The notes beneath the pieces are model-generated. The model had not been told where the DNA came from. It did not search any database and was given only the letters and a program-made list of their open reading frames with translations. Shown here piece by piece: positions 33,624 to 41,059 of a stretch of 64,000 nucleotides of DNA. The stretch's first letter is position 1; every line of letters begins with the position of its first letter. The position numbers and the translations under genes were made by a program. The stretch comes from Niveispirillum sp943370215 (GTDB lineage: Bacteria > Pseudomonadota > Alphaproteobacteria > Azospirillales > Azospirillaceae): contig CALRQC020000001.1 in assembly GCA_943370215.1 (NCBI GenBank), forward strand, positions 1 to 64,000, read 5' to 3'.

Positions 33624-34110
33624 GGAATGTCTCCCGGAACAGGCGTAGGGCGGCGGCACGGTCGCCTTGGTCGGTGGGGCCCGACGGGCGGACGGGGCCG
33701 CGCTGCTGCGGCGGGACTTGCTTGCCCGGTTTGCCGCGCTTGGCCCCTTGCGGGGACGCCGGGTTCGGCTGTGCCGTCACCGCCGCCCCCGCTTCCAGCC
33801 GTGCCAGCATGGCGGCAATCTCGGCGGTGGTGGCATCGATGGCGGTCTTCATCCGGTCCGCCTCTTCCAGGGAGCGGCCGAGATCGCCCGCCAGTTGCTG
33901 GGCCACGCCGCGCATGGTGGTGATGGCCTTTTCCGCCCCATCCACCTGATCGGAACAGGCGCGCAACAGGGTGCGCAGTTCCGACTGTGCCCCGCGCATC
34001 GCCGTCACCTTCTCGTTCAGGCGCACCAGATAGAACAGGGTGCCGAGAAACAGCGCCGCCATGGCCAGATTGATGAAGGGGGACAGCGCCTCAACGCTTG
34101 AGAAGACCAT
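33613..34110 (-). CDS. DUF6468-like membrane-anchored flagellar operon protein
   Basis: The 165-residue protein has one N-terminal transmembrane helix (LSPFINLAMAALFLGTLFYL). A coiled coil of about 80 residues and a basic, proline-rich tail (PQGAKRGKPGKQVPPQQRG) follow. It lies between fliM and the MotE-like gene and overlaps both (20 bp and 11 bp). I recall such proteins in this position in Rhodospirillales as DUF6468; that name is from memory. A role in the switch complex or stator is inference from position. Confidence 0.65.
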   Translation of the reverse strand: MVFSSVEALSPFINLAMAALFLGTLFYLVRLNEKVTAMRGAQSELRTLLRACSDQVDGAEKAITTMRGVAQQLAGDLGRSLEEADRMKTAIDATTAEIAAMLARLEAGAAVTAQPNPASPQGAKRGKPGKQVPPQQRGPVRPSGPTDQGDRAAALRLFRETFRAL

Positions 34111-35158
34111 GGATCACCTCATCCTGGCCGCCCAGGTCGGTTTCGATGCGGATGGCGATGCGGCCATTGCGCTGGCCCATTTCGCCGGCGAACATCTGCA
34201 CATGGCCACAGGTCAGCGTGGCGCGGGTTTCCGGCCGTGCATCCAGTTTCAACTGGGTGCCCGGCTTCCAGTTCAGGATATCGGCCAGATTGACCGTGGC
34301 CTGGCCCAGCACGGCGGACAGGTCCACATTGGTGCGGCGCAGTTCCGATTTCAGATGGGTTTCCCACATCGCATCACGGCCGAACTTTTCGCCCATGAAT
34401 TGCTGCAACAGCACATTGCGCACCGGTTCCAGCGAGGCATAGGGGATCAGCAGGCTCATCCCCCCTGACCGCCCATCCAGCATGATGCGGAAGGTGACGG
34501 CGACGGCGGCATTATTGGCCCGGGTGATGGTGGCGAACTGGGGGTTTGTCTCGATCCGTTCCGGTGCGAACTGCACGACGGTCAGGGGGGCGAAGGCCGC
34601 CGACAGGTCGCGCAGCGCCATCTTGATGGCGCGTTCGGCGAGCGCGCGTTCAATCACCGTATAGGGGCGGCCATCGATGGGGGCGGGTTCGCTGCGCCGC
34701 CCGCCCAGCAGGATATCGACGATGGAATAGATCAGCTCGCTATCCACGGTCAGCAGCAGGGTGCTGTCCCATTCCTCCGCCTTCACCACGGTGATCAGGG
34801 AGGGCAGCGGCACCCCGGAAAGGAAATCGCCAAAGCGCACCGAGTCCGGGGCCTCCGCCGTCACTTCCACATTGCCCGTGGTCATGTTGCGGAAGGAGGA
34901 GGAGAGCAGGCGGACCAGCCGGTCGAAAATCACGTCCAGCATCGGCAGCCGGTCGTAATTGACGAAACTGGAATTGACGATCTGGTCAATGACGCTGCGG
35001 GGTGCGGCACCGGCGATATCGTCGAACTGCAGAAGGCGGTCGATCTCCTTCTGGCTCAACATCTTGTCGCCTTCGCTGCCCAGCATGGACTCCCAGGCCA
35101 GGGCATCATCGCCGCCGTCGCCACCCTCTTCCATGCCCGGCATCTCGGTATCGCTCAT
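34091..35158 (-). CDS. fliM: Flagellar motor switch protein FliM
   Basis: The protein is 355 residues from ATG 35158, which follows GGAGGGAG. It has the N-terminal CheY-binding-type motif LSQKEIDRLLQFDD, the FliM middle domain (LPMLDVIFDRLVRLLSSSFR, TLLLTVDSELIYSIVDILLG), and a C-terminal SpoA domain. It forms the C ring with FliG and FliN and reads phosphorylated CheY. It follows fliL across a 110-bp gap with a strong hairpin. Confidence 0.95.
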   Translation of the reverse strand: MSDTEMPGMEEGGDGGDDALAWESMLGSEGDKMLSQKEIDRLLQFDDIAGAAPRSVIDQIVNSSFVNYDRLPMLDVIFDRLVRLLSSSFRNMTTGNVEVTAEAPDSVRFGDFLSGVPLPSLITVVKAEEWDSTLLLTVDSELIYSIVDILLGGRRSEPAPIDGRPYTVIERALAERAIKMALRDLSAAFAPLTVVQFAPERIETNPQFATITRANNAAVAVTFRIMLDGRSGGMSLLIPYASLEPVRNVLLQQFMGEKFGRDAMWETHLKSELRRTNVDLSAVLGQATVNLADILNWKPGTQLKLDARPETRATLTCGHVQMFAGEMGQRNGRIAIRIETDLGGQDEVIHGLLKR

Positions 35159-35236
35159 CGCCGATCTCCCTCCATTATTCCCGCCCCTCAATCGCCGCCG
35201 CCAACATCACGAGCGGCGCGGCGGCCGTCGCCGCCG

Positions 35237-35270
35237 GACACGAGCGGTCAAAATCTTGACCGCTCGTGTC
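35237..35270. terminator. 15-bp hairpin overlapping the fliL stop codon
   Basis: GACACGAGCGGTCAA pairs perfectly with TTGACCGCTCGTGTC (35237..35251 with 35256..35270) around a 4-nt loop. It touches the fliL stop and precedes fliM. No U-tract follows, so it is more likely a transcript-stability or processing element than a full terminator. Confidence 0.55.
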
Positions 35271-35763
35271 ATTGCAGGATCAAGGTGCGCAGCAGCACGC
35301 CTTCCACCGGCAGCGGATCGGCCAGCAGGCGCACCCGGCGCAGGATTTCCGTGCGCAGCGTTTCCACGCCCAGCCTTCCTTCCAGATCATGTTCATCCAG
35401 GCCACGCAGATAGGATTGCAACCCATCCACCAGCACCGGCGCCATGGCAGCCAGCTTGGCGTTATTGTCCGGGGCCACCTGCAGGGTGACGCCGATCTTC
35501 ATCAGCCGCACGCTGGCCGTGCCGCGCAGATTGACCAGCATTTCCGGCAGGGTGACGAACTGGGCGGCCGTGGCTTCCCGTGCGGCCTGATCGGCGGCCT
35601 GTTTGTTATCTTCCAGCGCCGTCAGCCGCCCGGCCGCCAGCCCCAGCACGCCGCCCGCCAGCCCGACACCCACGATCACCATCAGGCGCCGCCGGTCCGG
35701 CGTGGCCGCCTTGGCCGGCGGGGGCAGACGCTTTTCAAGTCGATCAAATGTACTGTCAGTCAT
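35269..35763 (-). CDS. fliL: Flagellar basal body-associated protein FliL
   Basis: The 164-residue protein has a cytoplasmic N-terminus, one transmembrane helix (LMVIVGVGLAGGVLGLAAG, about 27-45) and a periplasmic FliL domain with FVTLPEMLVNLRGTA and MKIGVTLQV. FliL surrounds and supports the stator. It heads the fliL-fliM-DUF6468-like-MotE-like operon, divergent from fliF. Confidence 0.9.
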   Translation of the reverse strand: MTDSTFDRLEKRLPPPAKAATPDRRRLMVIVGVGLAGGVLGLAAGRLTALEDNKQAADQAAREATAAQFVTLPEMLVNLRGTASVRLMKIGVTLQVAPDNNAKLAAMAPVLVDGLQSYLRGLDEHDLEGRLGVETLRTEILRRVRLLADPLPVEGVLLRTLILQ

Positions 35764-35841
35764 CGTCGATCCCGCCGCAGAAGATACAGGGCAATTCCGA
35801 AGTATTTTCGTGAATTTGTCTGAACTTTTTCCGTCGCCGTT

Positions 35842-35855
35842 TTTACGCCCGTTAA
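35842..35855. promoter_or_regulatory. Near-consensus CtrA-type box between fliL and fliF
   Basis: TTTACGCCCGTTAA differs by one base from TTAA-N6-TTAA. It lies 79 bp upstream of the fliL ATG and 89 bp upstream of the fliF GTG, the same distance range as the better boxes in the window. Confidence 0.4.
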
Positions 35856-35857
35856 AA

Positions 35858-35939
35858 GTGCCTCGGCTAAGGTTGCGTCCAGGTCACGGGCTGAACATAG
35901 CCGCGGCCGGTTTCCAGAAACGTTAAAGAGCCGAGGCAC
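35858..35939 (+). promoter_or_regulatory. Inverted repeat that would pair with the fliF ribosome binding site
   Basis: GTGCCTCGGCT (35858..35868) and AGCCGAGGCAC (35929..35939) are perfect complements separated by 60 nt. The second arm contains GAGG, 7 nt before the fliF GTG start. If both arms are in the fliF leader, the CCTC of the first arm would mask the ribosome binding site. Confidence 0.45.
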
Positions 35940-35943
35940 CAGC

Positions 35944-37641
35944 GTGGCGAAACTCCTTCAGAACCTGACGGCGTTGGGACCGAAGCGGCTGGCCCTGATG
36001 GGCGTGACAGCGGCCCTGGTGCTGCTGGCGGTGGGGCTTGTCGGCTTCACCGTGACCCGTCCCACCATGGGCGTGCTCTATGCCGGGCTGGACGATGCGG
36101 AGGCCGGGCGCATCCTGGCGCAGTTGCAGACCATGAATGTGACGCACGAGGTGGGCACCGGGGCCGGCGTGATCCGCGTGCCGGTGGAACAGATCGCCCG
36201 CATCCGCATGGAACTGGCCCAGCAGGGCCTGCCCAGCGCCGGCGGTGTGGGGTATGAGCTGTTTGACAGCCAGGGTGCCTTGGGCATGACCTCCTTCATG
36301 CAGAAGATGAACCGGCTGCGCGCGATGGAAGGCGAACTTTCCCGCACCATCCAGACGCTGAACGGCGTGCGCTCGGCCCGCGTGCATCTGTCCCTGCCGG
36401 ATAATGAGACGTTCCAGGCCCAGACTGCCCCGCCATCGGCCTCCGTGGTGGTGCGCACGGCGGGGGCGGGGCTGGAACGGTCGCAGGCGCTGGCCGTGCG
36501 CCATCTGGTATCCGCCGCCGTGCCGGGGCTGCGGCCGGGCAATGTCACGGTGATGGACGGATCGGGCGTGGTGCTGGCCGCCGAGGATGGGGCCGCCGAC
36601 GGCATGGCCCTGGTGCGGGCCGAAGAATTGCGCGCCAGCACCGAACAGCGGCTGGCCCGCGCGATTGAGGAAATTCTGGTGCCGAAATTCGGCCCCGGCA
36701 ATGTGCGGGTGCGGGTGGCGGCCGAACTGGATCTGGGCCGCGAAACCCTGCGCGAACAGACCTATGACCCCAATGGCAGGGTCGAACGCTCGGTACAGAC
36801 GGTCAGCGAGCGGGAAAATTCCAGCGACCGGCAGACGGAAAAGGCCACGACGGTGGAACAGAATCTGCCGCTGGAAAATGTGAATGATGCGCCGGCCACC
36901 GGGTCACGCTCCGACACCGCGCGGGAGGAGGAGACGACCAATTACGAGGTCAGTTCCAAGCTGCGCGAGCGGGTGCAGGATGCCGGCGATATCCGCCGGC
37001 TGGCCGTGGCCGTGGTGGTGAACGGCACCTGGCTGGCCGGCGGCAACGGGGCCAGCACCTATCAGCCGCGCAGCGAGGCCGAGTTGCGGCAGGTGGAAAA
37101 TGTCGTGCGCACGGCCATCGGCTTTTCCGAAGACCGGGGCGATCAGGTGACGGTGGAAAACCTGCAATTCCTGGAAGAACCGGTGCCGGCAGAGGTGGCC
37201 GCCGCCGTGGCAGCGGCGGATGAGGGCTGGAAGCGTTATCTGCCCTGGGGCATCGCCGCCCTGGCGGTCACCCTGCTGGTGGTCATGGCGCTGCGCCCCT
37301 TGCTGGGCCGCGGACTGGCCCCGACGCCGGCCCTGGCCGGCGTGCCGTCCGACATGGCGGGTGAGGCTGCACCGCAACTGACCAGCGAGGCGCCCGCCGC
37401 CGCCCCGCAGATCGCCCCGCCGCCCAATAATGCCGTGGCTGCCACTGCCGCCGGGGACGAGGAAGATGAGAATGGCAGTGGCATGTCGCTGGAAGACGAG
37501 ATGGACAGCCTGATCGACCTGCGGTCGGTGGAAGGCGGGGTCAGTGCCGCCGCCCTGCGCCGGCTGGCCGCCATGGTCGACACCCATCCCGAAGACAGCG
37601 TGAACGTGCTGCGCGGCTGGATCTATGAAGGGAATTCCTGA
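35944..37641 (+). CDS. fliF: Flagellar MS-ring protein FliF
   Basis: The 565-residue protein starts at GTG 35944 after GAGGCACCAGC. It has the first transmembrane helix (about 17-40), periplasmic ring-building domains with LPSAGGVGYELFD, LEGELSRTIQTL-type motif (MEGELSRTIQTLNGVRSARV) and LPDNETF, a second transmembrane helix (about 438-458), and an acidic C-terminal tail that binds FliG. It leads the long plus-strand operon and is divergent from fliL. Confidence 0.95.
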   Translation: MAKLLQNLTALGPKRLALMGVTAALVLLAVGLVGFTVTRPTMGVLYAGLDDAEAGRILAQLQTMNVTHEVGTGAGVIRVPVEQIARIRMELAQQGLPSAGGVGYELFDSQGALGMTSFMQKMNRLRAMEGELSRTIQTLNGVRSARVHLSLPDNETFQAQTAPPSASVVVRTAGAGLERSQALAVRHLVSAAVPGLRPGNVTVMDGSGVVLAAEDGAADGMALVRAEELRASTEQRLARAIEEILVPKFGPGNVRVRVAAELDLGRETLREQTYDPNGRVERSVQTVSERENSSDRQTEKATTVEQNLPLENVNDAPATGSRSDTAREEETTNYEVSSKLRERVQDAGDIRRLAVAVVVNGTWLAGGNGASTYQPRSEAELRQVENVVRTAIGFSEDRGDQVTVENLQFLEEPVPAEVAAAVAAADEGWKRYLPWGIAALAVTLLVVMALRPLLGRGLAPTPALAGVPSDMAGEAAPQLTSEAPAAAPQIAPPPNNAVAATAAGDEEDENGSGMSLEDEMDSLIDLRSVEGGVSAAALRRLAAMVDTHPEDSVNVLRGWIYEGNS

Positions 37642-37643
37642 TC

Positions 37644-38312
37644 ATGCGGCCTTTCCTGTTCAATATGCAGTTCCCGGCCGACAGCATCGGCAATGATCCG
37701 GCCAGCCCGCCGGAACAGCCGCCCGCCTTCCATATGGGTGGCTTCACCGAAGAAGACCTGGAAGCGGTGCGCGACCGCGCCTTCAAGCAGGGGCTGGAAG
37801 TGGGCGCCCGCGACGGGTTCGAACGCGGCCAGCAGGCCCTGCGCCAGTCGGTGGAAGCCCAGCAGACCCAGGCGCTGGCCGCCGTGGAAGCCGCCCTTAA
37901 CAGCGCCGGCAGCCGGCTGGATGCGCTGTGCAGCAAGCTGGAACAGGATACGGTGCGGGTGGTGACGGCCCTGGTCGGCCGGCTGGCCCCGCCGCTGCTG
38001 GATGCGGTGGCCGAGGCGGAACTGGACAATCTGCTGGCCGAGGTGCTGGCCGCCGCCGTGGGCCAGCCGGTGCTGGATCTGCGGCTGGCCCCGCCAGCCG
38101 CCGAACGGCTGCGCCCGCAGATCGACGATCTGGCCGCCAAGGCCGGATTCCGGGGCAAGATCAACATCATCGCCGATGCAACGCAACCGGCCGGTGCCGC
38201 GCGCGCCGACTGGGGCAGCGGCGGGGCCGAACACAGCCCGCGCAGCCTGGAACGCCAGTTGGGCGATGCGGTCGCCATCGCCATCAGCCGCCTGACCATC
38301 GCCCGTCCCTGA
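37644..38312 (+). CDS. fliH: Flagellar assembly protein FliH-like
   Basis: The 222-residue protein has an N-terminal proline-rich segment, then EEDLEAVRDRAFKQGLEVGARDGFERGQ. This includes the G-x-x-x-G heptad-like run of FliH (QGLEVGARDGFERG). A helical part and an alpha/beta C-terminal domain (VLDLRLAPPAAERLRPQID) follow. FliH is the stator and regulator of the FliI ATPase. It starts 2 bp after fliF. Confidence 0.82.
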   Translation: MRPFLFNMQFPADSIGNDPASPPEQPPAFHMGGFTEEDLEAVRDRAFKQGLEVGARDGFERGQQALRQSVEAQQTQALAAVEAALNSAGSRLDALCSKLEQDTVRVVTALVGRLAPPLLDAVAEAELDNLLAEVLAAAVGQPVLDLRLAPPAAERLRPQIDDLAAKAGFRGKINIIADATQPAGAARADWGSGGAEHSPRSLERQLGDAVAIAISRLTIARP

Positions 38313-38376
38313 CGGGCGGAACGACGACATCTCCCGAACCGACGACAGCCAACCGGCATTGACAAAGGATCAAACC

Positions 38377-38694
38377 ATGGTCGCACAGCAGGCGAATTTC
38401 CCCCCCGCCGGTGACGAAGAAACCGTCGCCCCGCAGGACCGGGACGAGTTGAAGGCCATCTTCAACGTGCCGGTCAATGTGCAGGTGGTGCTGGGCAGCA
38501 CCACCATGCCGGTCAGCCAGTTGCTGAAACTGGGGCGCGGTGCCGTGGTGGAACTGAACCGCAAGGTGGGGGAGGCCGTGGATGTCTATGTCAATGACCG
38601 GCTGATTGCGCGCGGCGAGGTGGTGATTGTCGATGAGGGCAATCTGGGCGTCACCATGACGGAAATCGTCAAGGCCGAGCTTGGGCTGATCTGA
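38377..38694 (+). CDS. fliN: Flagellar motor switch protein FliN
   Basis: The protein is 105 residues from ATG 38377, which follows AAAGGATCAAACC; a TTG six codons upstream is less likely. It has the SpoA domain with VPVNVQVVLGSTTMPVSQLL, LGRGAVVELNRKVGEAVDVY and ARGEVVIVDEGNLGVTMTEI. FliN builds the lower C ring with FliM. The stop overlaps the fliP start by 1 bp. Confidence 0.93.
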   Translation: MVAQQANFPPAGDEETVAPQDRDELKAIFNVPVNVQVVLGSTTMPVSQLLKLGRGAVVELNRKVGEAVDVYVNDRLIARGEVVIVDEGNLGVTMTEIVKAELGLI

Positions 38695-39533
38695 TGCAGT
38701 CCCCCCACCGTTCAGAAGGACGGCCCCTGAAACCGCCCCCGGCCGATGGCGGGTTTGGCTGGATTGGGGCGTTCGCCCTGGCCGCCGGTCTGGCCCTGCT
38801 GCTGCTGGCGGGGCCGGCGGGCGCCCAATCGATCACGCTGGATGCCGGCACGGGGGGCGCCTCCTTCTCCGGCCGGCTGGTGCAGATCATGGCGCTGGTC
38901 ACGGTGCTGTCGGTGGCACCGGGCCTGCTGGTGATGGTGACCAGCTTCACCCGCATTGTCGTGGTGCTGTCGCTGTTGCGCTCCGCGCTCGGCCTGCAGC
39001 AGACGCCCCCCAACATGGTGCTGGTGGGGCTGGGCCTGCTGCTGACCGCCTATATCATGGGCCCCACCATGGACCGCGCCTGGACCGAGGGCGTGCAGCC
39101 GCTGGTGGATGGCCAGATTACCGAGGAACAGGCGCTGGAACGCACGGTGGACCCGTTCCGCCAGTTCATGAAAACCCATGTCCGGCCCAAGGATCTGGAT
39201 GCCTTTCAGGCGTTCAGCCAATTGGCCGGATCGCCCGCCCCTGCCGGGGTGCCCAAGGGACCGGAGGCTGCCAAGGCGGAACCGGGCCTGCGCACGCTGG
39301 TGGCCGCCTTCGTGATTTCCGAACTGCGCCGCGCGTTTGAAATCGGCTTTCTGCTGTTCCTGCCCTTTCTGGTCATCGACATGATCGTGGCCGCCGTGCT
39401 GATGGCCATGGGCATGATGATGCTGCCACCGGTCGTCATCTCCCTGCCGTTCAAGATCATCTTCTTCGTGCTGGTGGATGGCTGGCTGCTGGTGGCACAG
39501 AGCCTTGTCCGCTCCTATGGCGGGGGTGGCTGA
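38694..39533 (+). CDS. fliP: Flagellar biosynthetic protein FliP
   Basis: The 279-residue protein has an N-terminal hydrophobic signal segment (FALAAGLALLLLAGPAGAQS). The FliP core follows: LVTVLSVAPGLLVMVTSFTR, LRSALGLQQTPPNMVLVGL and the C-terminal FEIGFLLFLPFLVIDMIVAA and MMMLPPVVISLPFKIIFFV. FliP forms the pentameric core of the export gate. It overlaps both neighbours by 1 bp. Confidence 0.95.
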   Translation: MQSPHRSEGRPLKPPPADGGFGWIGAFALAAGLALLLLAGPAGAQSITLDAGTGGASFSGRLVQIMALVTVLSVAPGLLVMVTSFTRIVVVLSLLRSALGLQQTPPNMVLVGLGLLLTAYIMGPTMDRAWTEGVQPLVDGQITEEQALERTVDPFRQFMKTHVRPKDLDAFQAFSQLAGSPAPAGVPKGPEAAKAEPGLRTLVAAFVISELRRAFEIGFLLFLPFLVIDMIVAAVLMAMGMMMLPPVVISLPFKIIFFVLVDGWLLVAQSLVRSYGGGG

Positions 39534-39838
39534 TGGGGGATGATCCCGCCTGCCGCCCGCCGCCCGCCCGTAAAACGGCCCGCGCCGCCGCCCTGCAGTA
39601 TCGCCGGGGGGATGATGCCCTGCCGCGCGTCGTCGCCTCTGGCCGGGGCGCGGTGGCCGAACGCATCGTCGATCTGGCCTTTGCCCATGGCGTGCCGGTG
39701 CGGGAGGACAGCGATCTGGCCGCCCTGTTGGCCAGTGTGGAGCCGGGCAACGACATCCCCATCGAGGCGATGATGGCCGTGGCCGAAGTGCTGAGCCACC
39801 TCTACCGCCTGAATAATACCCTCGGCTTGAAAGATTGA
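39533..39838 (+). CDS. Stand-alone FlhB C-terminal-domain protein (FlhX-like)
   Basis: The 101-residue protein resembles only the cytoplasmic C-terminal domain of FlhB. AAALQYRRGDDALPRVVASG, GAVAERIVDLAFAHGVPVRE and DLAALLASVEPGNDIP match the region just after the FlhB autocleavage site. There is no transmembrane part and no NPTH motif. Such proteins (FlhX or EscU/YscU-like) can replace or supplement the cleaved FlhB C-domain in substrate switching. It overlaps the fliP stop by 1 bp. Confidence 0.82.
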   Translation: MGDDPACRPPPARKTARAAALQYRRGDDALPRVVASGRGAVAERIVDLAFAHGVPVREDSDLAALLASVEPGNDIPIEAMMAVAEVLSHLYRLNNTLGLKD

Positions 39839-39931
39839 CCGATGGTCACTCTTTCAAGCCCTTCAATCGCCAGCGCCCACATCCGTGGGCTCGGCTACGC
39901 CGCACGAGCGGCGCGGCGCCAGTCGGCGCCG

Positions 39932-39963
39932 TACCGACGGTCGACCATGGTCGACCGTCGGTA
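39932..39963. repeat. 32-bp perfect palindrome upstream of fliG
   Basis: A perfect even palindrome centred on GACCATGGTC lies in the 199-bp gap before fliG. It is preceded by ACGAGCGGCGCGGCG (39904..39918), a 15-mer also found before fliM at 35209..35223, where another long hairpin follows. It may be an intra-operon RNA-processing or termination element. Confidence 0.6.
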
Positions 39964-40037
39964 TAACTGGCTGGGCACCGATGCCGCCCCGGCCAATCCC
40001 CTTTCCGACCGCGTTTGATCCGCCGGAGGTTCCGCCC

Positions 40038-41057
40038 ATGTTGAAGGTACGCAGCGATTATAAAAGCCTGAACGGGATCGAGAAGGCCGCCGTCATTCTG
40101 CTGGCATTGGGGGAGGAACGCGGTTCCCGCCTGATGGAACGGCTGGAAGATGATGAAATCCGCGAGGTTTCCTATGCCATGGCCGGCCTGGGCACCGTGT
40201 CGGGCAAGATTGTCGAACGGCTGATCCGCGATTTCACCGAACGGTTCGCCGGTACGGGCGAACTGGCCGGCACCTTCGATACCACCGAACGTTTCCTGTC
40301 CAAATTCATGAACGGGGAACGGGTGCAGGAAATCATGGCCGACCTGCGCGGCCCCGCCGGCCGGACCATGTGGGAGAAGATGAGCAATGTGAATGAGCAG
40401 GTGCTGGCCACATATCTGCGCAACGAACATCCCCAGACCATCGCCGTGGTGCTGACCAAGATCAGGCCCGAACATGCGGCCAAGGTGCTGGGCCTGCTGC
40501 CCGCCAATCTGGTGCAGATGGTGGTGGCCCGCATCATCAAGATGGAAGCCGTGCCGCGCGACGTGCTGGAGGATGTGGAAAAGACCCTGCGCAGCGAGTT
40601 CATGGCCAATTATGTGCGCACGCTGGGCCATGACAGCCATGCCATCATGGCGGAAATCCTCAACCGCACCGACCGGGGCGTGTTCGACATGATCATGGAC
40701 CCGCTGGAACGCCGGATGCCGGAAAGTGCCACCCGCATCAAGCAACTGATGTTCACCTTCGAGGATCTGGCAAGGCTGGACCCGCAGGCCATCCAGATAC
40801 TGATCCGCAATTGCGAAGGCGACCAGTTGGCCTATGCGCTGAAGGGGCTGGATGAGGGGATGCAGAACCGCTTCCTGTCCAACATGTCCGAACGCGCCGC
40901 CAATATGGTGCGCGACGAGATCGAAATGATGGGGGCGGTGCGCGCCCGCGATGTGGAAGAGGCGCGGCTGGGCATTCTGAAAACCGCCAAGCAACTGGCC
41001 GATGCCGGGGAGATCATCATCACCAACAATGACAGCACCAGCCAACTGGTCTACTGA
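40038..41057 (+). CDS. fliG: Flagellar motor switch protein FliG
   Basis: The protein is 339 residues from ATG 40038, which follows CCGGAGG. It shows NGIEKAAVILLALGEERGS, the middle-domain EHPQTIAVVLTKIRPEHAA, and the C-terminal torque helix region with FEDLARLDPQAIQILIRNCE. FliG couples the MS ring to the C ring and contacts the stator. The frame is open upstream but those residues are unlike FliG. Confidence 0.95.
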   Translation: MLKVRSDYKSLNGIEKAAVILLALGEERGSRLMERLEDDEIREVSYAMAGLGTVSGKIVERLIRDFTERFAGTGELAGTFDTTERFLSKFMNGERVQEIMADLRGPAGRTMWEKMSNVNEQVLATYLRNEHPQTIAVVLTKIRPEHAAKVLGLLPANLVQMVVARIIKMEAVPRDVLEDVEKTLRSEFMANYVRTLGHDSHAIMAEILNRTDRGVFDMIMDPLERRMPESATRIKQLMFTFEDLARLDPQAIQILIRNCEGDQLAYALKGLDEGMQNRFLSNMSERAANMVRDEIEMMGAVRARDVEEARLGILKTAKQLADAGEIIITNNDSTSQLVY

Positions 41058-41059
41058 CC

